This document shows, piece after piece, positions 13,681 to 26,827 of a stretch of DNA of 64,000 nt. The DNA lies in contig CM017559.1 of assembly GCA_007844125.1 (NCBI GenBank), positions 36,708,504 to 36,772,503 of the forward strand, written 5' to 3'. Source of the DNA: Sinonovacula constricta (lineage: Eukaryota > Mollusca > Bivalvia > Cardiida > Solecurtidae). The position numbers and the translations under genes are program-made. Under the pieces are notes generated by a model. The model saw nothing but the letters and a program-made list of their open reading frames with translations. It was not told the DNA's origin and made no database searches. Each line of letters begins with the position of its first letter. Within the stretch, counting starts at the first letter, position 1.

Positions 13681-13701
13681 AGTTGCAAGCGGAAGTATTT
13701 A

Positions 13702-13772
13702 GGCCGGCCGACATCTCAGTCAGTAGAACAGTTGGACTTCTCTTTAAGGTTTCTTAGTTCGAGTTCTACAAA
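13702..13772 (+). mobile_element. tRNA-like SINE head
   Basis: It begins GGCCGGCCGACATCTCAGTC, with an A-box-like TCTCAGTCAGTAGAACAG and a B-box-like AGTTCGAGTTCTA about 40 nt later. It cannot close a proper acceptor stem, so it is read as a decayed tRNA-derived SINE head rather than a tRNA gene. No body is recognisable after it. Confidence 0.6.
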
Positions 13773-14927
13773 TATATTTTCTCATTTCTATGCACGTAAA
13801 GCATTTATACACTTAGAATAGTCTTGCTTAAATTCTTTGCATTTTACTAACTAATTTGATAAACAGAGGAGGACAAATACAACAAAGAAAAGTTCGAAGC
13901 ACTGGCTTTGCACTTACTCATTTGCTATCATAGCCTCGTTTGGCGGACCATGAATATGTATATGTACAAAAGTTTAAAATAAGACTTTTTAGAAACTGTC
14001 AAAATCAGTCCACATAGTAACATAATATAATTTTAACAATGAGACACGATTTGTGTGTTTCTTGTAAGAAGTGTTGGTGAATGGTTACGTTACAAATTAC
14101 TGTTTAAGAGAATATAAACGAACCATTGACATGGAATTAATAATTGTCTACTTGTATTTAATTAAGCACAAAGATACATTTTAAAAGTGTGTTATTATGT
14201 CTATTCACCAAAAAACTTTCTTTGCAACATTTTCATAAAATGAGATGGCAACTTTTTAAGAAAATTAACTGGTGTTTCCTATAGAAACCAACTGTGCACA
14301 ATTGATTACAGATTTGTTTTTCTGCTATGACATGACTTTATGTTAACTATCTCCTACACAAAACCACAATAGAGAAGCTTTCAATTAAACGACAAAGACG
14401 ATATTCTTAGTAAAGATGATTCTTTCTTCGCTCAACTGAACCATCCGTTTTAAGCTCCAGATTTTCCTTTTGGAAGCAATTACTGCCAGACATTGAAATC
14501 ACTATTCTTAATGACGACGTCTGTACTAAAATCTATGACGAGACAATTTAAACAAACCTTTTGTGAATTTTTTATACATTGATTGTAAGGTTAGCGCGAC
14601 TTTGCACTTAAGTAGAATATAGCAAATTTTGAAACCAATGTATCACTAACACTGACATTGTTTGAGCTAGCTGCGGATTCCATAAATTAAGCAAACACAA
14701 TTAATTCCAAAGTTCTTTCACAGTTATGATTTCATTATTTCAAAATATAATAGCAGTATGAAAACAAATATGCAAGGTATGAACCATCTTACATGTTATG
14801 GAAATGTTACATATAACATGTTTTAAAAGAACATTAAGGGTGTTTACTGTTGGTTGCCTATCTTTGGGATATTTTTATGTACGCTGTGTGTCTGTGAGGA
14901 GAATACAATTCTGGAAGTGCTTATCAC
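13773..14927. other. AT-rich stretch without recognised genes
   Basis: A 9-bp inverted repeat, ACATGTTAT / ATAACATGT, lies at about 14791-14820. I see no coding or RNA signal. Confidence 0.5.
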
Positions 14928-15075
14928 AACCAAGGTTAAAGCACCCCAGTCGTCTTTTTGCCGATTGACGTTTCACGGAGTTTAATTCTTGTTGCATTTT
15001 TTTCTTTTTGAGTTTAATGTCTCGTCTCTGTCATTTTGTTGTTTTTGCATCCACTAGGTATGCCTTTGTCAGGTA
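14928..15075 (-). repeat. dispersed repeat family D, copy 2
   Basis: On the minus strand the family words appear in the same order as in copy 1: GACAAAGGCATACC, ATGACAGAGACGAGACAT, CAATCGGCAAAAAGACGACT and GGGGTGCTTTAACC. It has no frame. Confidence 0.65.
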
Positions 15076-15162
15076 GAGGTTCAAATTCTTGTTATTTGTA
15101 GTGATCCTGATAGGATTTTTTTTTATTTTTCTATTTTAAATTAGTCTTGTTTGGACATAAGA

Positions 15163-15330
15163 ATATGTTTACGGTCTGTAAAATCTCCCGCGTTACTCGT
15201 GATCATGTGGGCAGGGAAGCAATCAGATGTTCTCGCTGCAGGTATGTTTATATGGTTGATGTCAGTTGTATATAACGGTTTTTTAGATTTGAAAAAAAGT
15301 CCCATATCATAATCACAAGGTAAGCAAAGC
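15163..15330. repeat. dispersed repeat family E, copy 1, first block
   Basis: It shares TGTTTACGGTCTGT, a GTGATSATGT.GG stretch and CAATCAGATGTTCT with GCTGC, in the same order and spacing, with 22758-22925. Its identity is unknown. Confidence 0.55.
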
Positions 15331-15482
15331 AAGTATATAAATTAAAAATTACATCATTAAAATAAATAGAAACTATTAAGACTCGAACATAGAAATCCGT
15401 TTGATATGAAATATTCTCAATATCAAAATAACAAATGTTTTATTGAATGTTACCACAAATATAAACAGATTTAACGCCTGTT

Positions 15483-15645
15483 AGACAAAGGTTCATAACT
15501 TTATGTAAACAAGAACAAAAGTCCACTAAGATGAGACATAACACATACATTGAGAAAGATCAATATTTAAGGTCAAGGAACTCTCAGTCGGCAAAAGGAC
15601 CAACTAGGATATTTAAACCTGTTGTGGAGCAGTCAAGCATCGTAC
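15483..15645 (+). repeat. dispersed repeat family D, copy 3
   Basis: It carries AGACAAAGGTTC, AGATGAGACATAACACAT, CTCAGTCGGCAAAAGGACC and TTTAAACCTGTTGTGGAGCA in the family order. A 63-codon frame at 15531-15722 runs through it, but the other copies do not keep that frame, so it is not treated as a gene. Confidence 0.65.
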
Positions 15646-15987
15646 TTCCTGATTTATTCTCAAAGACAAACGGTGTAAATATCCTATTAAATGAGACAAT
15701 CTACGGTAAGCAAGGAAGTTAAAAAGTTAATAAATAATACTTTCTACAATCAACGCTACATTTTGATTGACTTAAAAAAAAAATACCACGTGTACAGGAA
15801 ATAAAAGCGTCGGCAACCAAATTGTTCCTAACGAAAGTATAGTTTAATGTAATTTTGTAAAGAGATAATATGTAATGAATGTTAGAAATTCCGGATTAAA
15901 AATTTGAAAATTTGAGGCCTACGTTTTGATATTTCTCTGAAAAAATGTAAACATGTACATCTACAAGAGACTTTATGTGAAGAGGTT

Positions 15988-16080
15988 CTACTCATAATTT
16001 TTCCCAGTCCCGTTCTCCACCAATAATTAGCTGTACGTCGCCAATATGACCACAACTGTGTCGGTGTGCTGTATGTTTAA
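15988..16080 (+). mobile_element. SINE family A, 3' fragment
   Basis: The words AGCTGTACGTCGCCAATATG, ACCACAACTGTGTC and GTGCTGTATG match the tails of the A copies at 5091 and 24058. No tRNA head precedes it, so it is a 5'-truncated or decayed copy. Confidence 0.55.
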
Positions 16081-16149
16081 CAGATACGTTAGGAAAGCCT
16101 GTTTTCCTCCAGCATTCCTTATCACATGCTTAATTTAAACATGACAACG

Positions 16150-16240
16150 ATTTTGCATAATCCTATTACGGTATTTCTCGTCACGACAGTTCATTAACGT
16201 AAAGTTATTTGCACTTGCGACCAAACATGCAATATTAGTT
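16150..16240. repeat. dispersed repeat family E, copy 1, second block
   Basis: It shares AATCCTATTACGGTATTTCT, CGTC, CGTAAAG and TTGCGACCAAACATGC, in order, with 23125-23215. It lies about 0.8 kb after the first block, whereas the two blocks are only about 0.2 kb apart in copy 2. Confidence 0.5.
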
Positions 16241-19200
16241 CGAAAGACTATATTAGGATGTTATTTGCTGTCCATACAGTAAAACTTTGCGATATTAAAA
16301 GACCGGCTTAATGGGAATGTTAGGTGACATTTACGACATAAGAATGATGACATATAATTAATAAACAGAAATCTATCGTACTTCATCAGAAAATGAACTT
16401 GGCCAATTGTAGTGTGGGGGGCATATCGAATAACACAAATCTAATTATTTTGAAAGGTCTCCTTACCTTTGTCTTCTAGTAAAAAAAACTTTGAATAAAT
16501 TGTGCAAGCATTTATGGCCCAAATGTGTCAACAGCAATTTAATCTAATGTATCAATATTTAGAAAAATATACGTCCCTACATTAAAAGAAATCGGATAAA
16601 AATGCTATGAATGGCTTTGCTTTTATAAACAACATGTCAACTGCACCTTAAGCCTTTATGTATATAACGATTTATGGTAAACATGATAAATGTTGGTCAT
16701 CTTGTGGCATAATAACTCTCCCTTGTCAGAGTTTAATGTGATCCAAGAAAGGTCATGATGTATGCAGATAACAGACGGGTAAAGCAAGATATCTTCAGCT
16801 ACAAAATATGGTTGTTCAGTTAGTGAACTATTTATGTTGTAACAGTATAGGTATGTCTTTTAAAATTGTAAATAAAGGCGTAAATCCCCCCATGATGCTT
16901 CACTTCAACGGGTTTCTTATATGGAAGATAAAATGTCACCTACCATTTTTAATCAAGAATTGTTCTAAGCCTGAATTTAAAAAATAATGTCCAACTTTTG
17001 TACTCGCCTAAAATGTTATATGACTACTTAGTTACTCAGTGCTTATATCTGAACAATATGTCCTTCATGAACATGGTACTCTGAATATATTTATGAAAAT
17101 AGCCAAATAATGGATAGTGAACACGCGACTGGCACACGGTCTGTGGCCTAATCAAGTATAACGGGAAATCGAAATCAACTTTTCTAGAAATGCGTAACAA
17201 GTTGACAGAAACCGGAAAGGAATTCACTAATTGCTAGCAACAAAAGGATTTGAAGATTACTTTAATATCCCTGTGGTCTCAACTGTTATGGCTGAAAGTA
17301 CCTGGTGATGGTATTAGGACTGCCATTTTGCGACAATACAGTTACCTCACTTTAAACAAAATTCACGTCCATTTCTCTACCTTTACTCGTACATGAACAC
17401 TGTCCTTTGTCAGTTTGCAAATAGTCGTGTTCTCTGGCCTTTACTTATGACAAGCTTATCTATTGTATGTAACTGCACAACTGCACATGATAACCGTTTA
17501 TATTACACATAACAACGATGCATTTCATTGCTGTCAAATGTTAGTTTATCCGGAGCTGGATCTTATTATGTCCGTTGAGAATGAAGTCCGATCAGGGTCA
17601 TTTCTTTAGGTAAAATATTTGCTTTTTGTTTTACATTTATTAGCACAACTTGTTGTGAAATGTATACAACTAAGTGCGAATAAAATATAAGGTTTTGGAA
17701 ACTCCCACAATTTAAGTTTGCCAACAAAGTACTTGCATCTTACATTTAACAAAGGCTTCCTGAGTTTCATATTTCACAAATGTTTTTTTAAATGGTATAA
17801 CAAATACACGTTATTGCCTATTGCTGATGGTCGTTCGGCCCTTCCTTGTCTTTTACCAGCTGAATTACCTATGTTTCATACTAGCTTTTGTTATGGATGT
17901 TAACAAAAATTCTGAGAAAAAAACACACGTAGTTACCAAACAAAAAGACAGCTTTAATCAGTCATAAATGTTTTTGGATGGGTCGTAATTTTCCGCATAA
18001 TATCGCCAGTTAAAACCTAGCACGAAGCTTCAGGTGACGCTGTGTGGTATACATTTTACTAAAGGACTGTACATTATCTGAAACATCATGTCACTTGCAG
18101 CTAATTATGCACATTTATTTCTATTTAGGTATATACAAGCTTTCTGCAACATTTGGTGGTGTTATCGCTTTGGTTTGTTCGTGTTAAATTGTAGTAAAAG
18201 CATAACGGTCCACAATATAAAACATGGCACACTCATCTTTGAAAAATATTGATTTCTCGACGGAGGCATAAGAGTTTAAAAAGGTGAAATACTATGCTAA
18301 CAACACGTTCTGAATTTATCTTTACGATGTCTTCTTATAGAACGTATGGGTCTTTGTGACTAAGCACGCATTTCCGTTACCAAATCCCCAGACTGCGATA
18401 TTACCGACTGACCATACGATCAAAAGAAAGCTCAAAGCAATCTTAGGAATCATCATTCTTTGAATATTTTAGTGGAATAGTTTATCAAGCGTTTATACCA
18501 TCCTTCAAACAAGAATTGCCGTGATTCCGTGGTAGTTTACAGATAAAAAACGATTTGCATGAACTGTACTGAATATGAAACGATGGCATGACGTGGTTTG
18601 TGTTTCACTTCAGTTCAAATGATTGTAGCTTGTTTTGATATTAAGGCCATAATCGAAGCGATCTCTTCTTTGAATAGACATATGGCATACCATGTAAAAC
18701 AACTCATTCTATTTTTTTGTATTTTAGCTTGCACGCTCTACCAACTGTGTCATGAGGTTTAAAACAATGATTCAAAGCTCATTCCGACACATTTTGTTAA
18801 ATCTGTATTGTATTTATATAATGGTAAGCGCAGTTTGACGAGTAAGTGGAATGCGCACACGTGCACATAATAAGACGCATTCAAAATACCTTTCTACCTT
18901 CTAAATAGATTATTTGTATTCATTATTTATTAATAAATTATCTTGACAAAAGTCCATCCACCTCAGTGTCTCAAAAGGGGCGAATTTATTGATAAAAAGG
19001 TCCGGCTACCTGGTGCACATCAGACGCACGCTGAGTTGACCGCTTACTGTCTCAAAAGACAACTTTATTGTCACAAGGCAAGGTCATTTCGCATCTTGCA
19101 CATTGACACTTGCGGCGTATGTTTTTACATTTGTACCAATATAAATCTGTCCGACAATCGAAGACTTGCAGTTGCTTTTAGATGCTTTCAGCTTTCTTAC

Positions 19201-20434
19201 AAAACGGGTTTGTGTATTTAATATTTACAAATAAGTGCGATTGACATTTTGTTTTTTTTTGCAACCATAATCTTACTTTACAAAATATTGCAAGTGATTA
19301 AATTTGAGATCTTTATGTATTAAAGGAAAATGCCTTTATTGTCATTAAGATGTTAAGGTATCAACAAGGATAGTAATTTAATGGTCTGAAATACATGTAA
19401 GTGTTATACTGCACATTATATTAGTAAACTGAATACTATATTTATTAGTTTGTTGTTGTTTTGTTTGTTTGCTTGTTAATTCATACATTTTGATATTTTT
19501 AACATACATGTATTACGTTAAAATATTTAACATAAAGATGCATTGAAGAAAACCTTATTGCATGCAACCGTATACACTACTATATACTAGTATTCAGTTT
19601 TTTGATGTTACAATAAATAAACATAAAATGAGTACAATTGTTAAAAAATCTGTACAGATATCAAAGACATTCATGTACTTAAAAAGCCAAATGCCAACAT
19701 ACATTATATACCCTAATCGTTCGCTCAAACTTAATCGCTGCATTGGTACATGTAGCAAACTAACAGGATCAACGAGATGTGATCTCGTAATAATCAATTC
19801 TGATCTCGGTTCATCGATATTTGTTGCCCTCGGCAAGCATACACTGACATGGGAGTCAACAAGTCAGAACCTGGACGGTTATAAAATCTATAGCAATCAG
19901 CTACATGTGGTGATAAAGAAAGCCTAGTTATAAGTGATTTATAGCAATGCAATACCATGATGGATGGGACATTGACTACTGTCAGCGGTACAAATATGCT
20001 AAAACAGCTCCACATACACATTTTCTTTTCAGTTACGTTGTCTATTCTTAGATAGTTTGTCATATGACATACTATAATGAAGCAAAAGTATATTGTATGC
20101 ATATGATGTGAATGTTACATTCACTTTCTAATCGAATAAGTCGATATGTTTATTGCAACGTATGAGAATAATTTGCTGCCAAGTTAACGATTGAGAACGT
20201 ACGAATCAAGCGTTGTTGTCTGACAAATAACTATAAATATTGAAAAACATGCTATATTAATTAAAAAGCTAAAACCGATTAAGTATAATGGGGAAGATAA
20301 ACTTTATGTGTAAGTACGTATAATTTGACCAAACGACCTCCACCCATAACACCAATATAATAAAAGTACAATCCTTAATTTATCCTGTACGAAATCCACC
20401 CCCACCTCCCTGTTTATACTTTGATAGTCTCTAT
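16241..20434. other. AT-rich stretch without recognised genes
   Basis: The only open frame above 100 codons on the plus strand is at 19562-19927, and it overlaps two minus-strand frames. None has a motif I recognise. No repeat family members or RNA genes were seen. Confidence 0.5.
19562..19927 (+). other. unassigned 121-codon open frame
   Basis: It is an open frame with no signal peptide, domain or family resemblance that I can name. An 80-codon and a 102-codon frame overlap it on the opposite strand. It is preceded by AT-rich DNA with no promoter. It may be chance or a fragment of an exon; I give it little weight. Confidence 0.12.
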
Positions 20435-20436
20435 TT

Positions 20437-20567
20437 ACGGCCAGCTCGAGAGCTCACTAAAAGTAACATAAACAGAACGCCAGGGTTGACAGGGCCAGGG
20501 TTTGAACCCACGACCTTCCGATCCGCAAGCCGACAATCTACCACCTGAGCTATTGCGGCCGATGTAT
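20437..20567 (-). mobile_element. tRNA-derived SINE with family-B-like head
   Basis: On the minus strand it reads GGCCGCAATAGCTCAGGTGG, then TTGTCGGCTTGCGGATCGG and GTGGGTTCAAACCC, which are clear A and B boxes and nearly the family B head. The sequence after the head does not match the family B body, so it is a related SINE sharing a tRNA-derived head, or a recombinant. No target duplication was identified. Confidence 0.75.
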
Positions 20568-22757
20568 GTTGTAATAGCCATAGCGCATTGTCGTAGGTCC
20601 GTATTGTCAAGATGCAATAATGTAGTTCGAAGTGATTTTAATGTAATTTCCAAGAGCACACCTATTTTACAACATAAACTTTACTGATAAGTCTGCAGTA
20701 AATTTCCAAAGCCGACAAAAATAATGTTTTTATATGCAGCAATCTGATACTAGTAGTCAGATTCTTTAATTTTCCTATATTCATGGTTTAATTTTACGAT
20801 CTTTCTAGGGAAAAAATCTAACCATCACGCTCTCGACTATTCGATAGTCAATGTCTATTTTATTATAAATAACTTATAACGTAATAAGCGTAGCCGTACG
20901 GAAAATGAGTTTGAGATAAACTGTGCCTATTTATTACAATGGGACATTTTTGTTTGATTAAAAATTACTTGTATAAGAAGTGCTCCAATTTAATTATTCT
21001 ATATGCCAATAATTCATTTGCTTACACGCTTTGAAAAAATACATTAGGACAAATTTAATACGAACCAACTACCTTAATCATAACTAAAATGGAGAATAAA
21101 ACTAGCCAACATTTCATCTGACTTTTATATGCTAACTTTATATCGCATGTCATCACAAGGTATCTACGGGATATCAAGTTTGTCATATGTTTCTCGAAAA
21201 AGGGTAAGGCAAATATCTATTTTTTGTTTGAAGACGGTGAAACACAATTTATTCATTAACAACAAGAGCATTATCACTTATTAGAAAACACAAATGAGGC
21301 CACTCGACCTGATAAAATGTTCTGTTTTCTTTTAAAAAGTGTGGCCTCATTAACCCCTCACACATGCGGCCATTGTCTGTCTAAAATCCTACAAACTGTG
21401 GAATAGGGTAATGAACATGTACATGAACATCAGAAGATTTGATGATATTTTTTAATTGTCTTAACCTACTAAGACCGGCTGGATTAGAAATATGTTACGT
21501 TAGTACATCTAGGTCATCTTGCCAGCTGAAAGATGTTCGATAAAGAACTGCACAAAGCAAATGGAAATTTGCATACTATGAAATGTACTGGGAATGTACT
21601 GTTCTTCAGTGTTACAAAACCCTTCTCAAGCGAAAAGAACTGTTTTAAAATATATTTCCAGTTGAATATATTCCCTTGAGTTTTTCTTAAGCGGTTTCAT
21701 TTGAAGCTACATTTTCACTTCCATTTGATGATTAATGGTAAAAGTTCTAACACGCTACCATATATATTTATGCGGTATGCAATATGTTATGTTTTTAAAA
21801 TGACTCGATCTGCAAGGTTACATTAACAACTAATCATTACAGTGCTTGTTAAAAGATTATGGACCGTTTGTAAGAAAAAGTATGTGGTTCGAAATTTGAT
21901 TTATTATAGTTGTCATTGTTTTTGGCTATGCTGTTTGTTATGTGATAAATTATTACACATTATCTTTGCATGTACACCGAGCAAACAGATAACAAGGCAT
22001 GCTGGGCGTAAGGCAAACTTCGTGTTTCAAAATATGTATTGGTTAAGCATAATACAAAATAATGAATTATCGTTGTGACTTTCTGAAGTATAGCAGTTTA
22101 TGTCAAAGAAGTAACAGAGGGTTGATTCAATGTTGAGGTAGCAACAGTTGCGATATTTCCATTTCGTGCTTTATGAAATGTTCATCGTCCTTATCCAATA
22201 AACGTAGACAGATATGTGGCGAAGACAAGATTGGCTAAACCATCAATTGCAAGTGAGGTAAAAGACCTGTCTGCAACAGAGCAATAAAACTTCATTTGCT
22301 TTAAGCAGTGGGAAAAGCATTCACATTGAGAGCTCGAACGTCACGGAAAAGTATTCGGGGTTTTTTTTAAACAAAAGGAAATAAAGCTCTGTTAGAGATA
22401 CCGTAAAACTGACACATTGCTGTTTACGGTTTCGACAATTAAGGTCAGATAAACAACTGGTAATGTCTTACATACCAGTTAAGCCAATTAAGCCTCTAAA
22501 TGACTGTCGGAAGCTGTAAAAATATAATCTCAGCGGATTTTACAGTTGTTGTTAAATATATATATAAAATGAATCTTTATGGATAGTTTAGATAAAATGG
22601 ATGCACACATGTATATTGTTGCATCTGTTACAACGACTAACTCGCTGTTTTAACATTGTCATTGATGGTATACTGTAATATCCGTTTCTACAGCCTATTT
22701 CACAGCTGAGAGATGAATGTTCTTTCAATATTGACCTTGTTTGTTCGACCTAACGTA
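20568..22757. other. AT-rich stretch without recognised genes
   Basis: The one structured element is an 11-bp inverted repeat, AATGAGGCCAC (21293-21303) with GTGGCCTCATT (21341-21351). The open frames are short and unremarkable. Confidence 0.5.
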
Positions 22758-22925
22758 TTGTTTACGGTCTGTCAGAACATTCATTGCTGCGACTGGTGAT
22801 GTTGGGGAATTCAATCAGATGTTCTGGCTGCCAACAGGCCATGTGTAACTTTTGTTATTGGTGTATATAGTGTTTGTGACGAGTTTCCGCTTAAAAAGCA
22901 TACACGCATTAAAATCGATTCGGAT
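22758..22925. repeat. dispersed repeat family E, copy 2, first block
   Basis: It has TGTTTACGGTCTGTCAGAAC, GTGATGTTGGGGAATTCAAT and CAGATGTTCTGGCTGC in the same order as 15163-15330. Function and element type are unknown. Confidence 0.55.
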
Positions 22926-23124
22926 TTTGAAGTTTTACAAATTATGCAGTATAAAATATCAGACTTAAAAATAGACAACCAATTTTTATGTACATTTTAA
23001 TGATTTTTATTTTAAAATAATAGAAGTTAAGGACTAGGTCGGGTGAGTTCTATGCGTGCAGGTACAAAGCTTTTGGTAATTTTTGACAAATCTCATGTGA
23101 GCACGTGCAATTAGTTGGTAAATT

Positions 23125-23215
23125 TGAACAATCCTATTACGGCATTTCTCGTCCCGGTGGTACGTAAAGGTAAAATTGTTTTTGTTTGCGATCAAATATA
23201 TGCCTAACGAAATGC
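23125..23215. repeat. dispersed repeat family E, copy 2, second block
   Basis: AATCCTATTACGGCATTTCT, CGTC, CGTAAAGGTAAA and TTGCGATCAAATATATGC match 16150-16240. Confidence 0.5.
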
Positions 23216-24057
23216 AATGACGGAGCAGGATTTGACGCTTTGTTTACTGGTGTATACACATTCTAATTGTAATTCGAGTGACCCCAAAACGGAAAAGTCA
23301 GATAACATGTTAAAAATAACACATGTAAATTGGATACAAGAAAAACTTGGAGAGGTATGACATCCATTGTTCGTGTTATACAGCATACGTTATGCTGTCA
23401 TACATCCTTGGTTATAATATCTGAACACGATTCTCTCATTACAATGTTCATTGCTTTCATAATACGCTTTATTAATAATACGTAGGACATTGGCTCTTAA
23501 AATAATAATAAGCATGTGTCGCTATCTATCTGGTTTATTTGGGTTTTGTCAGCTGCAATGAACATGTATGCTACTGATAGCTTTCTTGAAGATGCCGCTA
23601 CATGCATTTTCACATTAGGAATGCATCGCTCATTTCCCCGAATGCGTTATTTGGCATTTACAGAAGAACTATTGCATGTAGCGCACCGCTTTAATGAGTG
23701 ACACCAAATATTACGACCAGAAATATCGTTGTTGATGTGTAGATTAATAAGATCGGTGTCTATGTGCTTAAGGAAAAGCCGAAAACATGATCCTTTCAAA
23801 AACATCATCTACAGTCGGGGTTACATGGCATAGCATTAGCATATCAGTTATTATGGAACAAGATGACAACCACACTTAATACATTTGAGCTTATTATACA
23901 AATATTGTACCAAGAAAAAACATACAGATCATCCTTTGCTCCATTTATGGTAAGGCGGTTTAAGATAAAGTAGTACCGCTCGCTATAGTACTACTGTGTG
24001 TTACTTACCACACTTCATTTATACAAGATATCTCCACAGATGTCAACACAGATAATG
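23216..24057. other. AT-rich stretch without recognised genes
   Basis: A 61-codon frame at 23516-23701 has no recognised motif. Nothing else is seen. Confidence 0.45.
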
Positions 24058-24300
24058 TATAGGACGCCCATGTTCTAGTGGGTCACCGACTTGTAACTCC
24101 TCTGACTCATCGGCCACTGATCGCATTGATTCGAGTCCCGGTGAGTGGGAACATTTACATAAGTGGAGTTTTACTGCTGATCTTCGGTGCAACGGGGATT
24201 CTACCCAGACATTTGTCTGGGGTCGCTCTCTGCCAAATATAACTGCACGTCACAAAGATGACCATAACTGTATCACTGCAATGTATATATTAAACATAAA
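24058..24300 (+). mobile_element. tRNA-derived SINE, family A, copy 2
   Basis: It shows GACGCCCATGTTCTAGTGGG (A-box region, decayed), CTTGTAACTCCTCTGACTC, the B box GATTCGAGTCCCGG, the palindrome CCCAGACATTTGTCTGGG (24204-24221) and the tail GATGACCATAACTGTATCAC. It aligns over its full length with the copy at 5091, with scattered substitutions. Confidence 0.82.
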
Positions 24301-26617
24301 TACACAGATATTTAATAACAGAACAAGAATTATGAACCGGCAAACCAGACGACTATTAAGCTTTTCATAACAGAAGTAAGTCGACCAGGTCCATGTACGT
24401 CGCCATTCACCTTTACCTTTACATATGGTTTAAGCATGTTTGACTTTAAAAACAACAACATTGTTCTCTTTAAATATCACAATGATCACGAGAGCTGATT
24501 CTTTTCAAATGATTATTCCAAAAACATAATGTAGGCAATAGCGTTTCAATTAAAAACAGCGATACCAGCAGCTAGGACGACGTTGAATCATGATTGCTTG
24601 TAAGACCACACCCAGCCATCCCAATGTAGGAAGTAGTTGCGCTGTGAATGTTTACTCGTGTCTTCAAAGTATCTTCCTTTACATGTCTGAAAGCATGTAT
24701 GGCACATTTATCTGCTCTGAGCTAATATCCGAACTACATTTACATGATAGCGATGCTATATTGCTTAATATTATGGCTTAGAAAGGCTTAGGAATTGTTG
24801 ATTAATACGCTGCAAAAACACGAACATCTCCCTTATTGAATGACAAGGAAATTGTCTACATTAATTTGGCTAGAAATCGAAAACAAATTTGCATACTCGC
24901 TAGTAACAACTTTTGTGATGGCATTAATATTTCGATGGCCACATCTGTGTTGATTTTAACATGTGCCATAAACAACGGCAATAAGGGCTTTTATTGTCCA
25001 ACTTTACAATTGACAACACAGATATGTTATTTTCCTATTTTCCCGTTTTACTTTTGGACGTTGCTTATGCAATTAATGTAAGGTTATACCTTAATATATT
25101 AATTATAATATATTTACTAAAATATAATAATTTATGTCCACCTGCCCCAATTAATCTCCAGCGAGATCGGATCCAAAAATTAACATACTTCCAATAAGAA
25201 GAATACAAATGTACATACGTAAAACCTGAAACTGTTTTCTTCTTGTTGTTGTTCTGTTTTGGTCAAGGCATTTCAAAAAGTTTCTAAAAAAATAATAACT
25301 GATTTGTGAATGCCTTTCACTAAACGAGAGACAATTTATTACATAAGCCATGGATTAAAAACAATCGCAGCAAACGTTCGATATGATGATGTTATTTAGT
25401 TGGCATAGACTGCTTAATGCATTTATTAACATGTATGCATTTCTAGAGACTTGACATTATCGAAGATGGAAACCAACTAAAGCGAGATGATTGCGGTGTT
25501 TTCAAGTTTAACATAAACCATAAAAACCTTACATGTAAAAATTGAATGATAAAGGTTGTGAAACATTTGCTTGAAACCATTATGACTGTGAGACAAGCCC
25601 TGTAACAGAATACAATTTATAAGCTGAAATTGCTTTTAACTGAAGTAGTATTTCAAGTAAGGGTGACACATTTGCAGAGGAGCTCTATAAAGCAAGCATG
25701 GAGAAAAATCTTTGATTACGCATGGAGATACGCTAATGGACCATAACTTTTCTCTTATTTTTAAGACTTCAAAGAAAACTTAGAACTTTAAATAACGGCA
25801 TGATGTATTTTGCTAAATAAATGTACCGATGTAGGAAAGATAATATACAAATAAATTATTTGATATTAAGATTGTCATATAGTTGAGAGAGTCCTTGCCA
25901 ACAAATGATAAAATCTTATCTATCGCTAGAAACCAAGATACCAAGATATCTTAAATAAATATAAAATATAAATGTAAAAATATATATCTTTGTCAATTAT
26001 GAACAAGAATACTTCGATGACCGCTTAAGAATGTTACAAGATAAATCACAAAATAGTACAGACAAGATATTTAATAAATATACGACAAAAGCCCTGATCG
26101 GTAATTAAGATACCTCAGAGACGAACTACATGTATCTGAAGGAAATTAACAATTTCTTAAGTATATGACAAGAATAATGCACTAAGAGTAAATATACTAG
26201 CGTATAGATAGAACGAATAAGAATAGCGACTGACGTTGTGCAAGTAGAGTGTCTTCTAAGCGTTCCCTTGTAATGCATATATATATATAATGACTGATAT
26301 ATATATAGTTCAAACAAAGATGATATTTGATAGCAATTTTATTCTTACATCATACACCAACCAATGCAACACACGCTTTTCATTTACGCTAATTATGAAG
26401 TTAGAACAATGCCATCGCATTCCAACACAAAATAAAACAACAAGTGTTTGTACAACCTGTGGTGCTGACATCATGTCTTAACATTTATCTATAAGGATGT
26501 TTATGTATGATGTTGGACCGCAAACTGACCGCATCTTCTGAATCTTCACCATGTAGTCGTATCATCGCTCTTCGTCTGCTTTTCTGTATTCGTTATCAAG
26601 TAATTACGCCATCATAA
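24301..26617. other. AT-rich stretch without recognised genes
   Basis: It holds several frames of 60-81 codons on both strands with no motif. A short TATATA tract lies near 26278-26308. Confidence 0.5.
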
Positions 26618-26661
<44 letters not shown>

Positions 26662-26681
26662 TAATAATAATAATAATAATG

Positions 26682-26716
<35 letters not shown>
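26618..26716. repeat. (AAT)n microsatellite
   Basis: This is a trinucleotide run with two GAT interruptions near 26659 and 26680. Confidence 0.97.
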
Positions 26717-26827
26717 TTGTTTTATTATATAAGCATATTCTATAAGCATATTATTTTATAATATAAGCATGGGAAATAAAGTAGTAAAGAGTAGAGAACC
26801 CGCGACCGAGCCTCAGAGATGGATCCA

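Noticed and set aside
13446..13688. Arg-Glu-Thr repeat frame
   Set aside because: It is an artefact of the (CT)n/(GTCTCT)n repeat.
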